A DNA stretch of 61,308 nt from CSSed11-175R1 sp041685735 (GTDB lineage: Bacteria > Actinomycetota > Nitriliruptoria > Nitriliruptorales > Nitriliruptoraceae): contig JAWLFE010000014.1 in the NCBI GenBank assembly GCA_041685735.1, positions 1-61,308 of the forward strand, read 5' to 3'. Position numbers and translations under genes: made by a program. The notes beneath the pieces were generated by a model. The model made no database searches. It was not told where the DNA came from and saw only the letters and a list, made by a program, of their open reading frames with translations. Within the stretch, counting starts at the first letter, position 1; every line of letters begins with the position of its first letter. Below, piece after piece: positions 17,709 to 25,914 of the stretch.

Positions 17709-19142
17709 TCATCGGGCCGGTGACGGGGGGATGTTCTGGTTGAGGTGGAAGACGTTGTCGGGGTCGTAGGTGGTCTTGAGTGCGGAAAGGCGCTTGAAGC
17801 GTTCGGGCCCGTACGCGTCTTGGATGCGGTCGGTGTCGGCGTCCATGAGGAAGTTGACATACACGCTGGACTGGTGCGGCAACAGGGCGTGCCAGTAGTC
17901 GCGGACCCATTCCCGTTCGCGGTGGAAGCCTGCCGCCGTTCCGGTGATGCCGGAGATGTTGAAGATGAACCCGGCGTTGCGGCTACCGAACGCGGTGGCG
18001 TTGTGATCGACGCGTGAGACCGCGCCGCCGAGCTGCCAGGCGATGACGCTCGATCTCGGCGAGGTGATCCGTGAAGCGTGTTCGATCGACAACTCGATGA
18101 TCTCGTCGTCGAGTTCGGCCACGTCGCATGCCTTCATGTGGACCCAGACCCCGGGCGGGAACCCGTCGTCGAGCATCGACTGGTGTTGCACGAACGGACG
18201 CCGTTCGACGAGGTCGAGGACTGGGCTGGCGAACCGGCGTAGCGGCTGCCAGGAGGCCTCCCCCTGCTCAAGCGGTCCGGTCCAGCAACCGAGCACGCCG
18301 ACGACCGGTCGGCCACGGAGTTCCTCGGGGACGAGGTCGATCGCTGGTGCCTTGCGCAGCACCAGCGCGGTGGTCAACTCATCGGGTGCCGCGCCGGCCC
18401 AGTCACGGTAGAAGGCTGCCACCTCGTGAGCGTCCTCCAGATGCCACAGCACCAGTCCCGACACCACGGTGGGGCCCACGGGGTTGAGGTTGAACTCGAA
18501 CTCGGTGACGACGCCGAAGTTGCCCCCGCCACCCCGCACACCCCAGAACAGTTCCGGACGGCTTTCGGGCGACGCCTGGACCAGTTCGCCGTCGGCGGTG
18601 ACGAGTTCGACCGACCGCAGCTGGTCGATCGCCAGCCCGTGCTTGCGCATCAGCCAGCCGATCCCACCACCGAGCGTCAACCCGGCGACGCCGGTGTGGG
18701 TGACCGCGCCCGTGGGCACTGCCATCCCCAACGCCTGGGTCGCCCGGTCCATCTCTCCGAGTAGCACGCCGGCCTGCACCCGTGCCGTGCGGATCTCGGG
18801 GTCGACGTGGATGTTCTTCATCAGGCTCAGGTCGAGCACGACCCCGTCATCCACGACCGACAGTCCAGGGAAGCTGTGCCCGCCGCTGCGGATCGCGAGC
18901 TCCATCCCTGTCTCACGAGCCGCACGGATCGTGCTGATGACGTCGGACGCGCCGGCGCACCGCGCGATCACTGCTGGGCGGCGGTCGATCGAACCGTTCC
19001 ATACCGCCCGGTGCCGTTCGTACGACGAGTGGCTCGGGCTGACGAGCTCGCCGAGGAAACGATCCGAGAGGCACCCGAGGAACCCCTGGCCAACCAGCGG
19101 CGCGGACATGTGCGACACGAGGATTCCTGACGCTGACGTCAC
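17709..19142 (-). CDS. FAD-dependent oxidase of the berberine-bridge (BBE/PCMH) family
   Basis: A 477-residue flavoprotein. The PCMH FAD-binding domain spans about residues 50-220, with RSGGHSFPG, whose His is the expected covalent 8-alpha-histidyl FAD ligand, then THTGVAGLTLGGGIGWLMRK and WGVRGGGGNFGVVTEFEF. The position that holds a second, cysteinyl FAD link in bicovalent members is Thr/Gly here, so a single covalent link is expected. The C-terminal BBE motif is present (YVNFLMDADTDRIQDAYG, then FHLNQNIPP). The family oxidises alcohols, sugars or alkaloid-like substrates with O2 or another acceptor. Start: GTG 19142 behind AGGAT; ATG 19109 is an alternative. A Crp/Fnr gene lies immediately upstream on the same strand (28-bp gap). 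Confidence 0.82.
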   Translation of the reverse strand: MTSASGILVSHMSAPLVGQGFLGCLSDRFLGELVSPSHSSYERHRAVWNGSIDRRPAVIARCAGASDVISTIRAARETGMELAIRSGGHSFPGLSVVDDGVVLDLSLMKNIHVDPEIRTARVQAGVLLGEMDRATQALGMAVPTGAVTHTGVAGLTLGGGIGWLMRKHGLAIDQLRSVELVTADGELVQASPESRPELFWGVRGGGGNFGVVTEFEFNLNPVGPTVVSGLVLWHLEDAHEVAAFYRDWAGAAPDELTTALVLRKAPAIDLVPEELRGRPVVGVLGCWTGPLEQGEASWQPLRRFASPVLDLVERRPFVQHQSMLDDGFPPGVWVHMKACDVAELDDEIIELSIEHASRITSPRSSVIAWQLGGAVSRVDHNATAFGSRNAGFIFNISGITGTAAGFHREREWVRDYWHALLPHQSSVYVNFLMDADTDRIQDAYGPERFKRLSALKTTYDPDNVFHLNQNIPPSPAR

Positions 19143-19170
19143 ACCATCCTGCGCCCCGCGCGCGAGCGTG

Positions 19171-19923
19171 TCAGGAACCCAGGTTCCACAAGGCGCTGTC
19201 GACCAACCGGCCGGCGTCAGTCAACACGATCTGCCCACGGCCGGTGCGCACCAGCCCTTCCTCGCGCAGCTCGCGGAGGACGCGCACGACGACCTCACGA
19301 GCCGTCCCAGCCGCATCCGCAAGACCCTGCTGACTCACCGACACGATCAGCTCCCCCTGGGCCGTGCCGTCCTCCCATGCCAGGTCGAGCAGATGCCGGA
19401 CGACGCGCTGGCGGACCGACCCGAACGCGTTCCCGGGGATCTCGTGCAAGAACCCCTTCGCACGTTCACTGAGTTCAAGCAGCAGCGCATGCGCGACATC
19501 CGGCTGCCGTGCCAGCCCGCGAACAACCGCAGGGTCGGTGCACAGCACACGCGCCTCGACAAGCGCTTGCACCGTCGCCGGCATCGCGAAACCCGGGCTG
19601 AACAACGACATCGCGCCGAGCAGCCCACCACGACGGCAATAGCGGATCGTCAACGTCCGACCATCAGGCGACATCACCAACACCCGCAGGGCACCGGCAA
19701 CCACAAGCTCGAGGTGCGTGGTGTCCTCACCCTCCCGATGGATCATCGACCCCGCACGGATCACCTTCTGCACCGCACCCTCGAACAGCAGCTCCAACAC
19801 GTCTCCGGGCACACCGCTCAGATGCGAAGCGGCGACCGCGCCCTGCAGTTGACTGTCCACGGAAAGAAAGTGTAGGTCCGGCTCCCGACTGGCTGACCCC
19901 ACCGATCGAGCAGCCGCGGGCAT
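19171..19923 (-). CDS. Crp/Fnr-family transcriptional regulator
   Basis: A 250-residue regulator: an N-terminal cyclic-nucleotide-binding beta-roll (residues about 35-150, with GALRVLVMSPDGRTLTIRYC and the helix GLARQPDVAHALLLELSERA), then a winged helix-turn-helix (VSVSQQGLADAAGTAREVVV, then VLRELREEGLVRTGRGQIVL). The four N-terminal cysteines of an Fnr iron-sulfur sensor are absent; the roll has single cysteines only. The phosphate-binding Arg-Ser/Ala pair of true cAMP receptors is not evident, so the ligand is uncertain. It precedes the FAD oxidase gene by 28 bases, so it may be co-transcribed with it and control it. Confidence 0.82.
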   Translation of the reverse strand: MPAAARSVGSASREPDLHFLSVDSQLQGAVAASHLSGVPGDVLELLFEGAVQKVIRAGSMIHREGEDTTHLELVVAGALRVLVMSPDGRTLTIRYCRRGGLLGAMSLFSPGFAMPATVQALVEARVLCTDPAVVRGLARQPDVAHALLLELSERAKGFLHEIPGNAFGSVRQRVVRHLLDLAWEDGTAQGELIVSVSQQGLADAAGTAREVVVRVLRELREEGLVRTGRGQIVLTDAGRLVDSALWNLGS

Positions 19924-20007
19924 GAGCCACCCATGACCTCGCCTGTTGCCTACGTCGGCGGGGTTCTGCGATCGGTCGCGGCGACGCGGCTCGGGCCAAC
20001 TCGTGTC

Positions 20008-20400
20008 TCAGGAGACGAACTTCTTGACCGCGGCTTGGTCGAAGAGGAACGACCAGATCTCGGTGACCTTGCCGTCGCCCACGTGTACCACCCACACCGC
20101 GGGTTGCTCGTAGGGGGCCTTCCCCTCTCGCTCAAGATGCGACGAGATCAACATCACCGCATGCTCATCGTTAGCGACGACATCATGCAGGTCGTACGAC
20201 GCCTCGATGCCGAGGTCGGAGATCCGGTCCATCCCGGCGATCAAAGCGGCTCTTCCCTTGCGATCTCCGCTGACCGCACTGTCGCCTCCCAGGTGGTACT
20301 CCAGGTCCTCGGCGAAGTACTGGCTGATCGCGTCATCGTCGCGGTCCCTGTGGAAGGCTTCGAAGGCTCTCCGGGCGATCTCCTCATTCGGATGGGTCAT
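20008..20400 (-). CDS. SnoaL-like/NTF2-fold protein
   Basis: A 130-residue protein of the NTF2-like superfamily. It has an N-terminal helix (NEEIARRAFEAFHRDRDDDA), then FAEDLEYHLGGDSAVSGDRKG with the conserved 'G.Y.G' turn region, and strands ending in VGDGKVTEIWSFLFDQAAV. This is the SnoaL/ketosteroid-isomerase-like pattern. Members can be small isomerases, hydrolases or polyketide cyclases; the residues here do not fix an activity. Start: ATG 20400 with AGGAG nine bases upstream. The gene stands alone, divergent from the OsmC gene. Confidence 0.75.
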   Translation of the reverse strand: MTHPNEEIARRAFEAFHRDRDDDAISQYFAEDLEYHLGGDSAVSGDRKGRAALIAGMDRISDLGIEASYDLHDVVANDEHAVMLISSHLEREGKAPYEQPAVWVVHVGDGKVTEIWSFLFDQAAVKKFVS

Positions 20401-20937
20401 GGCGTCTGCTCCTCTCGCTCCGTGCTCGGAGTTGCCTCTTCGCGATCCGTCGACCTTACGCCTCGCGACAAGACCGCTCAACGGGGTAGAGGGATCAGCG
20501 CGACGACCTGGGGATCCGGACGACGTTCGTGATGCTGCTCAGTGAAGGCTGCGCGCTCGATCAGGCCACCCCGCAAGCGATCCAACCTCTCCGCCGCGCA
20601 CCGGTACGCGTGTGGGGAGATGCCCACGCACCAGGGTTCACCCCCTCGGTTGAGATCCTCGGGTCAACCATGGTGGACGTGTCGAGATGGGGCTGCGCTG
20701 CCGGCGTCCCGCAGCCCCGAGCTCGGGGCACGTCGCCCGGTCCGCGGTGCGGCATGCGCCGGGTGGAAGCTGTGGTTGGACCCCCGGGTTCCCGCCACAC
20801 CGCCCGGTCAGCGGTGGCATCCTCCCGCTCGGAAGGAGGGCTGCGCGCCGCGCAGGGGACCTCGACGTCGAGGTCCACCACCGAGCCGGCCCGATGTCCG
20901 ATGCGACCACTGATGCGACCACTGAAGGCACTCACCC
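20401..20937. other. Gene-free stretch upstream of the OsmC gene
   Basis: About 540 bases with no supported gene. It contains a degenerate box-like TCACCCCCTCGGTTGA at 20639-20654 and a 12-base tandem duplication GATGCGACCACT (20900-20911 and 20912-20923) just ahead of the OsmC start. Translations in all frames are arginine/proline-rich shadows. Confidence 0.45.
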
Positions 20938-21369
20938 ATGAGCACGATCAACGCGGTCCTGACCGACGGCTACGCCGTGGACCTGAGCTCGTCCACCGGC
21001 CATCGCTGGCAGGCCGATGAGCCCGTCGGCGTCGGCGGGACCGACACGGGACCGACCCCCTACGAACTGCTGCTCAGCGCGCTGGCGGCCTGCACCACGA
21101 TCACGGTGTCGATGTACGCGCAGCGCAAGGGCTGGGACGTGCAACGGATCGAGGTCAGCTACGACCACGACCGCATCCATGTCAAGGACTGCGCCGACTG
21201 CGAGGATCACCAGAAGGGCTACATCGATCGCATCACCAGCAAGGTGACCATCCACGGCGAACTCGACACCGCCGAACGGGAGCGCCTCGCGGAGGTCGCT
21301 GCGAGCTGCCCGGTCCACAAGACCCTGGAGAAGGGTGTGCACCTGATCGACGAGGTGAGCTTCGCCTGA
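20938..21369 (+). CDS. OsmC/Ohr-family peroxide-detoxifying protein
   Basis: A 143-residue OsmC-family protein. The motif PTPYELLLSALAACTTITVSMYA carries the first redox cysteine at the start of the central helix, and CPVHKTLEKGV near the C-terminus carries the second. The pair forms the thiol centre that reduces organic hydroperoxides and persulfides using lipoyl or small-thiol electrons. An extra CADCEDHQ segment lies between them. Start: ATG 20938; a purine-rich GAAGG is upstream. A 7-bp stem-loop after the stop separates it from the SRPBCC gene. Confidence 0.85.
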   Translation: MSTINAVLTDGYAVDLSSSTGHRWQADEPVGVGGTDTGPTPYELLLSALAACTTITVSMYAQRKGWDVQRIEVSYDHDRIHVKDCADCEDHQKGYIDRITSKVTIHGELDTAERERLAEVAASCPVHKTLEKGVHLIDEVSFA

Positions 21370-21390
21370 GGGGACGGAATGGTCGTCCCC
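21370..21390 (+). terminator. Stem-loop after the OsmC gene
   Basis: GGGGACG (21370-21376) pairs with CGTCCCC (21384-21390) around a 7-base loop, starting at the last base of the OsmC stop codon. A short GC-rich terminator or processing site is likely. Confidence 0.5.
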
Positions 21391-21433
21391 GGCTCGTGGT
21401 TGTCCGAGGAACAACCCGATCCCAAGGACCACC

Positions 21434-21823
21434 ATGGCCACCATCCGGCACCACGCCCAGATCGACCGTTCACCCGATGACGTCTGGCGGGCCGTCGCGG
21501 ACGCCGGCGCCATCTCCACCTGGTTCCCGCTGATCGAGGCGAGTCGGGCCGAGGGCGACAGCCGTTTCTGCACCCTGCAGGGCGGTGGCAAGCTCGAGGA
21601 GCAGATCGTCACCTCGGACGACGAACTGCGCCGGTTCCAGTACCGCATCACCGACGGTGACATGCCGGTCGAGTTCCACCTCGGAACCATCGATGTCCTG
21701 CCCAACGGCGACGGTTCGCTCGTCGTCTACTCCACCGAGGTCACCCCGGACGAGGTCGCTGCGCAGATGGACGGCGCGCTCGCCGAGGGCCTGCAGGGCC
21801 TCAAGGCACACCTCGAAGCCTGA
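21434..21823 (+). CDS. SRPBCC/START-like small protein
   Basis: A 129-residue protein of the SRPBCC (Bet v1/polyketide cyclase) fold. It begins with the typical strand-helix IRHHAQIDRSPDDVWRAVAD, then AGAISTWFPLIEASRAEGD, a run of beta strands (FQYRITDGDMPVEFHLGTID), and ends in a long helix (TPDEVAAQMDGALAEGLQGL). The fold encloses a hydrophobic pocket for small lipophilic ligands, and no catalytic residues can be assigned. It is downstream of the OsmC gene on the same strand, and a 6-bp hairpin follows it. Confidence 0.8.
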   Translation: MATIRHHAQIDRSPDDVWRAVADAGAISTWFPLIEASRAEGDSRFCTLQGGGKLEEQIVTSDDELRRFQYRITDGDMPVEFHLGTIDVLPNGDGSLVVYSTEVTPDEVAAQMDGALAEGLQGLKAHLEA

Positions 21824-21828
21824 GTCGT

Positions 21829-21843
21829 CCCGGACGTTCCGGG
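21829..21843 (+). terminator. Short hairpin after the SRPBCC gene
   Basis: CCCGGA-CGT-TCCGGG, a six-pair perfect stem with a three-base loop, five bases after the stop codon. It is small and lacks a T tract. Confidence 0.35.
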
Positions 21844-21898
21844 TCCGGTGAGGCGGGGCGAAGGGTCCGGTGCCCCGCGCTGTTCCGGAGGAGACAGC

Positions 21899-21990
21899 AT
21901 GATCGCCTTCGAGGGTGTGTCGAAGCGATCCGATGACGGGACGCTGGTGCTCTTCGAACCCGACCTGCAGGTCGCTGAAGGCGACGGGGA
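21899..21990 (+). pseudogene. 5' remnant of an ABC-transporter ATPase gene
   Basis: A strong ribosome binding site (GGAGGAG) precedes ATG 21899, and the first residues MIAFEGVSKRSDDGTLV, then LQVAEGD, match the start of ABC ATPases of the glycine-betaine/OpuC type (MI.F.GV.KRY.DGT...L.V.EG). The Walker A segment that should follow within ten residues is missing, and the frame continues as low-complexity sequence to 22411. Only the gene's first 30 codons survive, apparently cut off by a deletion or rearrangement. Confidence 0.45.
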
Positions 21991-22149
21991 AGGAGTCCAG
22001 CCCCTTGGCGGGAACGCGGCCGGCGACGAACGGCGACGCGATCGACGGCGAGGGCAGGAGGTCGTGATCCACGTCGGCGGGTTCGGGCCGAACTCAGGCC
22101 GGAGCGCCGTAGACGAGGGCGGCGACGAGCCCGAAGACCACCGTTCCGA

Positions 22150-22419
22150 TCATGAGCTCGTGGGCCACCCGCCGAGGACCCGCGCCACGAACCGTGCGCA
22201 CCGGCCGGGCTCCGGGGAGTCGGAGCCCTCGGGGATCTGGTCGGGTAGTTCGCGCGCGACTGTCCGGAGGACGTCTCTGGCCGTGGGGTTGATCAGTACC
22301 AGTGAGCCGATCTGGACGGTGGGCACGGTCTCCTTGCCGACGGTGATCGTCCCCAGCATCAGGACCGAACCGGCCACCCGGTCGCACGCGTATGCATGGG
22401 GTCGGAGGTGAACAGCCAT
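22150..22419 (-). CDS. Possible small protein downstream of the ArsR-rhodanese gene
   Basis: An 89-residue minus-strand frame with ATG 22419 close behind GGGAGG. Residues about 12-50 (CDRVAGSVLMLGTITVGKET, VQIGSLVLINPTARDVLRTV) are moderately hydrophobic and look protein-like; no family is recognised. In another frame right at its end is a strongly hydrophobic stretch (LMIGTVVFGLVAALVYG) that stops at 22094, so the true gene may be a small membrane protein with a frameshift near 22170. It could be read from the ArsR-rhodanese promoter. Confidence 0.35.
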   Translation of the reverse strand: MAVHLRPHAYACDRVAGSVLMLGTITVGKETVPTVQIGSLVLINPTARDVLRTVARELPDQIPEGSDSPEPGRCARFVARVLGGWPTSS

Positions 22420-22490
22420 CGGCCTCCCGATCGCGCCAGACGCGCGACCGGATCGCCGCGGCTTCCTTCCTTGCAACCCGCCGCTCCGGT

Positions 22491-23165
22491 TCAGGTTTCC
22501 GTGGGGTGGCCGTTGCGTCGCCATTCGGGGAGGCCGTCTTCGAGTCGCAGTGCGCGGCGGCCGCGGGCTTGGAGGGTGCGGACGGCGTCGTCGGCGTGGG
22601 CGCAGTAGGGACCGCGGCAGTAGGCGATGATGTCGCCGTGCTCGGGGAGGTGGTCGAGGGCGGTGTCGAGTCGGTCGGGTGGGGTGGAGATCGCGCCGGG
22701 GATGTGGCCGGCGACGTATTCGGCTTCGGGGCGGACGTCGATGAGGACCACCTCGCCGCGGTCGAGGCGTACGCGGAGTTCGTCGCGGGTGATGGTGTCG
22801 AGTTCGTCACGGTTGCCGAGGTAGGCGGTGGCGAGGTCGTCGATGTCGTCGAGTTGCTCGGTGGCGAGGTCACGGAGTGCGACCCACGCGTCGGCGACCG
22901 TCGGGGATGCGAGCCGGTAGTGGATGTGGGTGCCGGCCCGCCGGGTGGCCACGAGCCCGGCGCGGGCCAGGGCGCGCAGGTGGTGGGAGGTGTTGGCCAC
23001 GGACTGGTCGATCTCGTTGGCGATGGCCTCGACGGTGCGTTCGCCCTGGGAGAGCACGTCGATGATCTCGGCCCGTCGGCCGGAGGCGAGTGCCCGGGCG
23101 ATGGACGCGAACCCGTCGTAGAGCGCGTCCTTGGCCTGCCGGCGCGAGATGGTGGCGGTGGTCAT
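22491..23165 (-). CDS. ArsR-family repressor fused to a rhodanese domain
   Basis: A 224-residue fusion. Residues about 10-110 are an ArsR/SmtB winged helix (ERTVEAIANEIDQSVANTSH, then HHLRALARAGLVATRRAGTH) with no cysteines and none of the usual metal-site ligands. Residues about 125-220 are a rhodanese domain (LIDVRPEAEYVAGHIPGAIS; catalytic loop YCRGPYC, whose first Cys would carry the persulfide). Such fusions are thought to sense reactive sulfur through the rhodanese cysteine. Start: ATG 23165 with AGGAGA six bases upstream. It is divergent from the metallo-beta-lactamase/rhodanese gene, and a palindrome at 23201 sits in its own promoter region, which suggests autorepression plus control of the sulfur operon. 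Confidence 0.88.
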   Translation of the reverse strand: MTTATISRRQAKDALYDGFASIARALASGRRAEIIDVLSQGERTVEAIANEIDQSVANTSHHLRALARAGLVATRRAGTHIHYRLASPTVADAWVALRDLATEQLDDIDDLATAYLGNRDELDTITRDELRVRLDRGEVVLIDVRPEAEYVAGHIPGAISTPPDRLDTALDHLPEHGDIIAYCRGPYCAHADDAVRTLQARGRRALRLEDGLPEWRRNGHPTET

Positions 23166-23200
23166 GGTCGTCTCCTGACGGTCACCATCGTACCCATCAC

Positions 23201-23216
23201 TCAAACGTCGGTTTGA
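23201..23216. promoter_or_regulatory. Palindrome O1, candidate ArsR-type operator
   Basis: TCAAAC-GTCG-GTTTGA, a perfect inverted repeat 36 bases upstream of the ArsR-rhodanese start. It is the more AT-rich island in the divergent promoter. Position and symmetry fit a dimeric winged-helix repressor site. Confidence 0.6.
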
Positions 23217-23245
23217 CTTTCAGGGCAACACCGGTCACGCTTCTT

Positions 23246-23263
23246 CTCAAGCCATCGCTTGAG
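23246..23263. promoter_or_regulatory. Palindrome O2, candidate ArsR-type operator
   Basis: CTCAAGC-CATC-GCTTGAG, a perfect 7-bp inverted repeat ending 16 bases before the GTG of the metallo-beta-lactamase gene and immediately upstream of its GGAGG (23269-23273). It shares the TCAA...TTGA frame and 4-base spacer with O1, so both are probably bound by the same ArsR protein. Confidence 0.6.
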
Positions 23264-23278
23264 TAACTGGAGGTTGGC

Positions 23279-24628
23279 GTGGACGTCATCCCACTCGTGG
23301 ACGAGGGGCTGGGCAACAGCGCCTACGTGGTGGATCTGGGTGATGGTGGCGCGCTGGTCGTCGACCCGGAGCGCGACCCACGGCCCTACCTGCGTGAGCT
23401 CGATCGGCGCGGGCTGACCGCGCGGTTCGTGGTCGAGACCCACCTGCACGCCGACTTCGTGTCCGGCGGGCGTGAGCTGGCCGCAGCTGGGGCGCAGCTC
23501 CTGGCCCCGGCCGGTAGTGGGCTCATCTATGACCACCGGCCGCTCGGTGATGGTGACGGCGTCGAGTTGGGTGGGTTGACCCTCGAGGTCATCGCCACCC
23601 CCGGGCACACCCCCGAGCACCTCGCCTATCTCCTGTCCGATGCGGGCCGGCCGGTGGCGTTGTTCTCGGGTGGGACGTTGACGGCCGGCGGGGTGGCCCG
23701 ACCGGATCTGCTGTCTGCCGAGCAGACCGAACCCCTGGCGCGTGCCGCCTACCGCTCCATCCACCATCGGCTGTTGACCCTGCCCGACGAACTGATCGTC
23801 TACCCGACCCACGGCGGTGGATCGTTCTGTTCGGTGGCCGGTGGCGGCGAACGCACCACCACGATCGGGCGGGAACGGATGTCGAACCCGTTGTTGGCCG
23901 ACGGTCCGGACGAGGACACCTTCGTGGCCCGGCTGCTCGGCGGACTCGGGACCTTCCCGCCCTACTTCCTCGAACTGCGCGACGTGAACCGAGCCGGCCC
24001 CACCATCCACGGCCCCGAGCCACCGGCGTTGGGACAGCTGGACCTGGCGGCGTTCGATCGGGTGGTCAGCGACGGTGCCGAGGTCGTCGACGTCCGCCAG
24101 ATGAGTCCGTTCGCCGCCGGCCACGTGCCTGGGTCGCTGTCGAACCCGTGGCGCGCACAGTTCGCGACCTGGCTCGGCTGGTTGGTCGGTCGCTCCCGAC
24201 CCGTGGTGTTCATCGCCGACGACACCGTCGACCGCCACGACCTGGTGTGGGCGGCCATGAACGTCGGGTTCGACAACCTCGTCGGGGAGCTGGCCGGTGG
24301 TGTGGACGCCTGGCGGGGTGCCGGCAGGCGGCTCACCACCACACCGCTCGTCGACGCGGCCGGCAAGGGCGGTCGCCAGGTCCTCGACATCCGCCAGACG
24401 AGCGAGTTCACCGCCGGACACGTCCCCGGTGCGGCCCACGTCGAACTGGGCACGCTGACCGCCGGCACCGATGGGGTCCCGGACACCTCGCTGCTGGTGC
24501 ACTGCGGGCACGGGGAGCGGGCGATGTCGGCCGCGAGCCTGCTGCAACGCGCCGGCCACGCCGACGTCGCCGTGCTGGCCGGCGGCCCCGACGAGCTCGG
24601 CGAACTCGAGCCTGGAGCCGGCGCGTGA
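23279..24628 (+). CDS. Metallo-beta-lactamase (persulfide-dioxygenase-like) protein with two rhodanese domains
   Basis: A 449-residue protein. Residues 1-230 are an MBL-fold hydrolase of the Blh/ETHE1 group (THLHADFVSG metal motif, HTPEHLAYL, PTHGGGSFCS). The Asp that bridges or binds the metal in ETHE1 is Gly here (FSGGTL), so the iron dioxygenase activity is uncertain. Two rhodanese modules follow. The first (VVDVRQMSPFAAGHVPG) has no active-site cysteine (VVFIADDTVDRHD); the second has one (LLVHCGHGER). The combination indicates handling of persulfide or thiosulfate sulfur. Start: GTG 23279 with GGAGG five bases upstream. Its stop overlaps the start of the next MFS gene. Confidence 0.85.
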   Translation: MDVIPLVDEGLGNSAYVVDLGDGGALVVDPERDPRPYLRELDRRGLTARFVVETHLHADFVSGGRELAAAGAQLLAPAGSGLIYDHRPLGDGDGVELGGLTLEVIATPGHTPEHLAYLLSDAGRPVALFSGGTLTAGGVARPDLLSAEQTEPLARAAYRSIHHRLLTLPDELIVYPTHGGGSFCSVAGGGERTTTIGRERMSNPLLADGPDEDTFVARLLGGLGTFPPYFLELRDVNRAGPTIHGPEPPALGQLDLAAFDRVVSDGAEVVDVRQMSPFAAGHVPGSLSNPWRAQFATWLGWLVGRSRPVVFIADDTVDRHDLVWAAMNVGFDNLVGELAGGVDAWRGAGRRLTTTPLVDAAGKGGRQVLDIRQTSEFTAGHVPGAAHVELGTLTAGTDGVPDTSLLVHCGHGERAMSAASLLQRAGHADVAVLAGGPDELGELEPGAGA

Positions 24629-25914
24629 TCCGCACCGAACGCAGGCCCCTGCAGCTGGGACTGCGGGAGAACCTCCCGCAGTTCGTCCTGCTGGTCGCGG
24701 TCAATGCGCTGGTCGGTGGCATGGTCGGCATGGAACGCACCGTGCTGCCACTGCTCGCCGAGCAGGACTTCGGGCTCACCGCCTACACCGCGATGCTGAC
24801 CTTCATCGCCGCGTTCGGGGTCACCAAGGCCATCGTGAACTACTTCGCCGGCACGTGGGCCGACCGCTTCGGCCGCAAACCGGTCCTTCTGGCCGGCTGG
24901 CTGTTCGCCATCCCCGTCCCGCTGCTGCTGATCTGGGCCCCGTCCTGGGGCTGGGTCGTGTTCGCCAACGTGCTCCTCGGTGTCAACCAGGGCCTGGCGT
25001 GGTCGATCACCGTCATCATGAAGATCGATCTGGTCGGCCCCGCCAAGCGTGGCACCGCGATGGGTTTCAACGAAGCCGCCGGCTACGGCGCGGTCGCTCT
25101 CGCCGCGTGGGCCACCGGCGCGATCGCTGAGACCGCGGGTCTGCGTCCCGCGCCGTTCCTGCTCGGCCTGGCGTTCGCCGCACTCGGCATCGGCCTCGCG
25201 AGCGTGTTCGTCCGCGAGACCGCCGGACACGTCGCCCACGAGGTCGCCAACCACGTCAGTGGCGCGAACGGCCACAACGGCGACCTGACCGCCCGGCAGG
25301 TGTTCGCGCTCGGGACCTGGCGCGACCGTTCACTGTCCTCAGCCAGCCAGGCAGGCCTGGTCAACAACCTGAACGAAGGGATGGCCTGGGGGCTGTTCCC
25401 CGTGTTCTTCGCCCTCAGCGGGCTCGACCTGTCCACCGTCGGCCTGCTTGTGGCGATCGCCCCGGCCGTGTGGGGCGTCGGCCAACTGTTCACCGGTGCG
25501 CTTTCCGACCGCGTGGGCCGCAAGTGGCTGATCGCCGGCGGGCAGTTCACCGAAGCGGCCGGTCTGCTGATCATCGCGCTGGGTGACAGCTTCACCATCT
25601 GGGCCGCCGGGTCCGTGCTGTTCGGCGCCGGCACCGCGATGGCCTACCCCACCCTGATCGCCGCGGTCGGTGACGTCGCCCACCCCGCCTGGCGCGGCGC
25701 CGCGGTGGGTGTCTACCGGCTCTGGCGCGACATCGGGTTCGCCGTCGGTGCCGTGCTCGCCGGGGTTCTGGCCGACCTCTACACGCTCGCGACCGCCATC
25801 ATCGTCATCGCGGCCATCACCGCCGTGTCCGGCCTCGACGTCAGCCTGCGCATGACCGAGACCCACCCACGCGACGCCCGGACGACGACGCCGAAGACCA
25901 CGAGACAGCCATGA
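24625..25914 (+). CDS. MFS transporter of the reactive-sulfur operon
   Basis: A 429-residue major facilitator with 12 hydrophobic segments. Loop 2-3 carries GTWADRFGRKPVL and the symmetrical loop 8-9 carries GALSDRVGRKWLI. GTG 24625 overlaps the upstream TGA (GTGA), so translation is coupled to the MBL/rhodanese gene, and its own stop overlaps the start of the PIG-L gene (ATGA). The substrate is unknown. In this setting export of a sulfur-containing waste compound or a thiol conjugate is plausible. A His-rich loop (HVAHEVANHVSGANGHNG) lies between helices 6 and 7. Confidence 0.85.
   Translation: MIRTERRPLQLGLRENLPQFVLLVAVNALVGGMVGMERTVLPLLAEQDFGLTAYTAMLTFIAAFGVTKAIVNYFAGTWADRFGRKPVLLAGWLFAIPVPLLLIWAPSWGWVVFANVLLGVNQGLAWSITVIMKIDLVGPAKRGTAMGFNEAAGYGAVALAAWATGAIAETAGLRPAPFLLGLAFAALGIGLASVFVRETAGHVAHEVANHVSGANGHNGDLTARQVFALGTWRDRSLSSASQAGLVNNLNEGMAWGLFPVFFALSGLDLSTVGLLVAIAPAVWGVGQLFTGALSDRVGRKWLIAGGQFTEAAGLLIIALGDSFTIWAAGSVLFGAGTAMAYPTLIAAVGDVAHPAWRGAAVGVYRLWRDIGFAVGAVLAGVLADLYTLATAIIVIAAITAVSGLDVSLRMTETHPRDARTTTPKTTRQP

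Noticed and set aside
20639..20654. Degenerate TCACCCCCTCGGTTGA as a tenth box
   Set aside because: Arms match poorly, spacing is off, no TASCGT follows, and the nearest start codon is 280 bases away. Mentioned only within the gene-free stretch.
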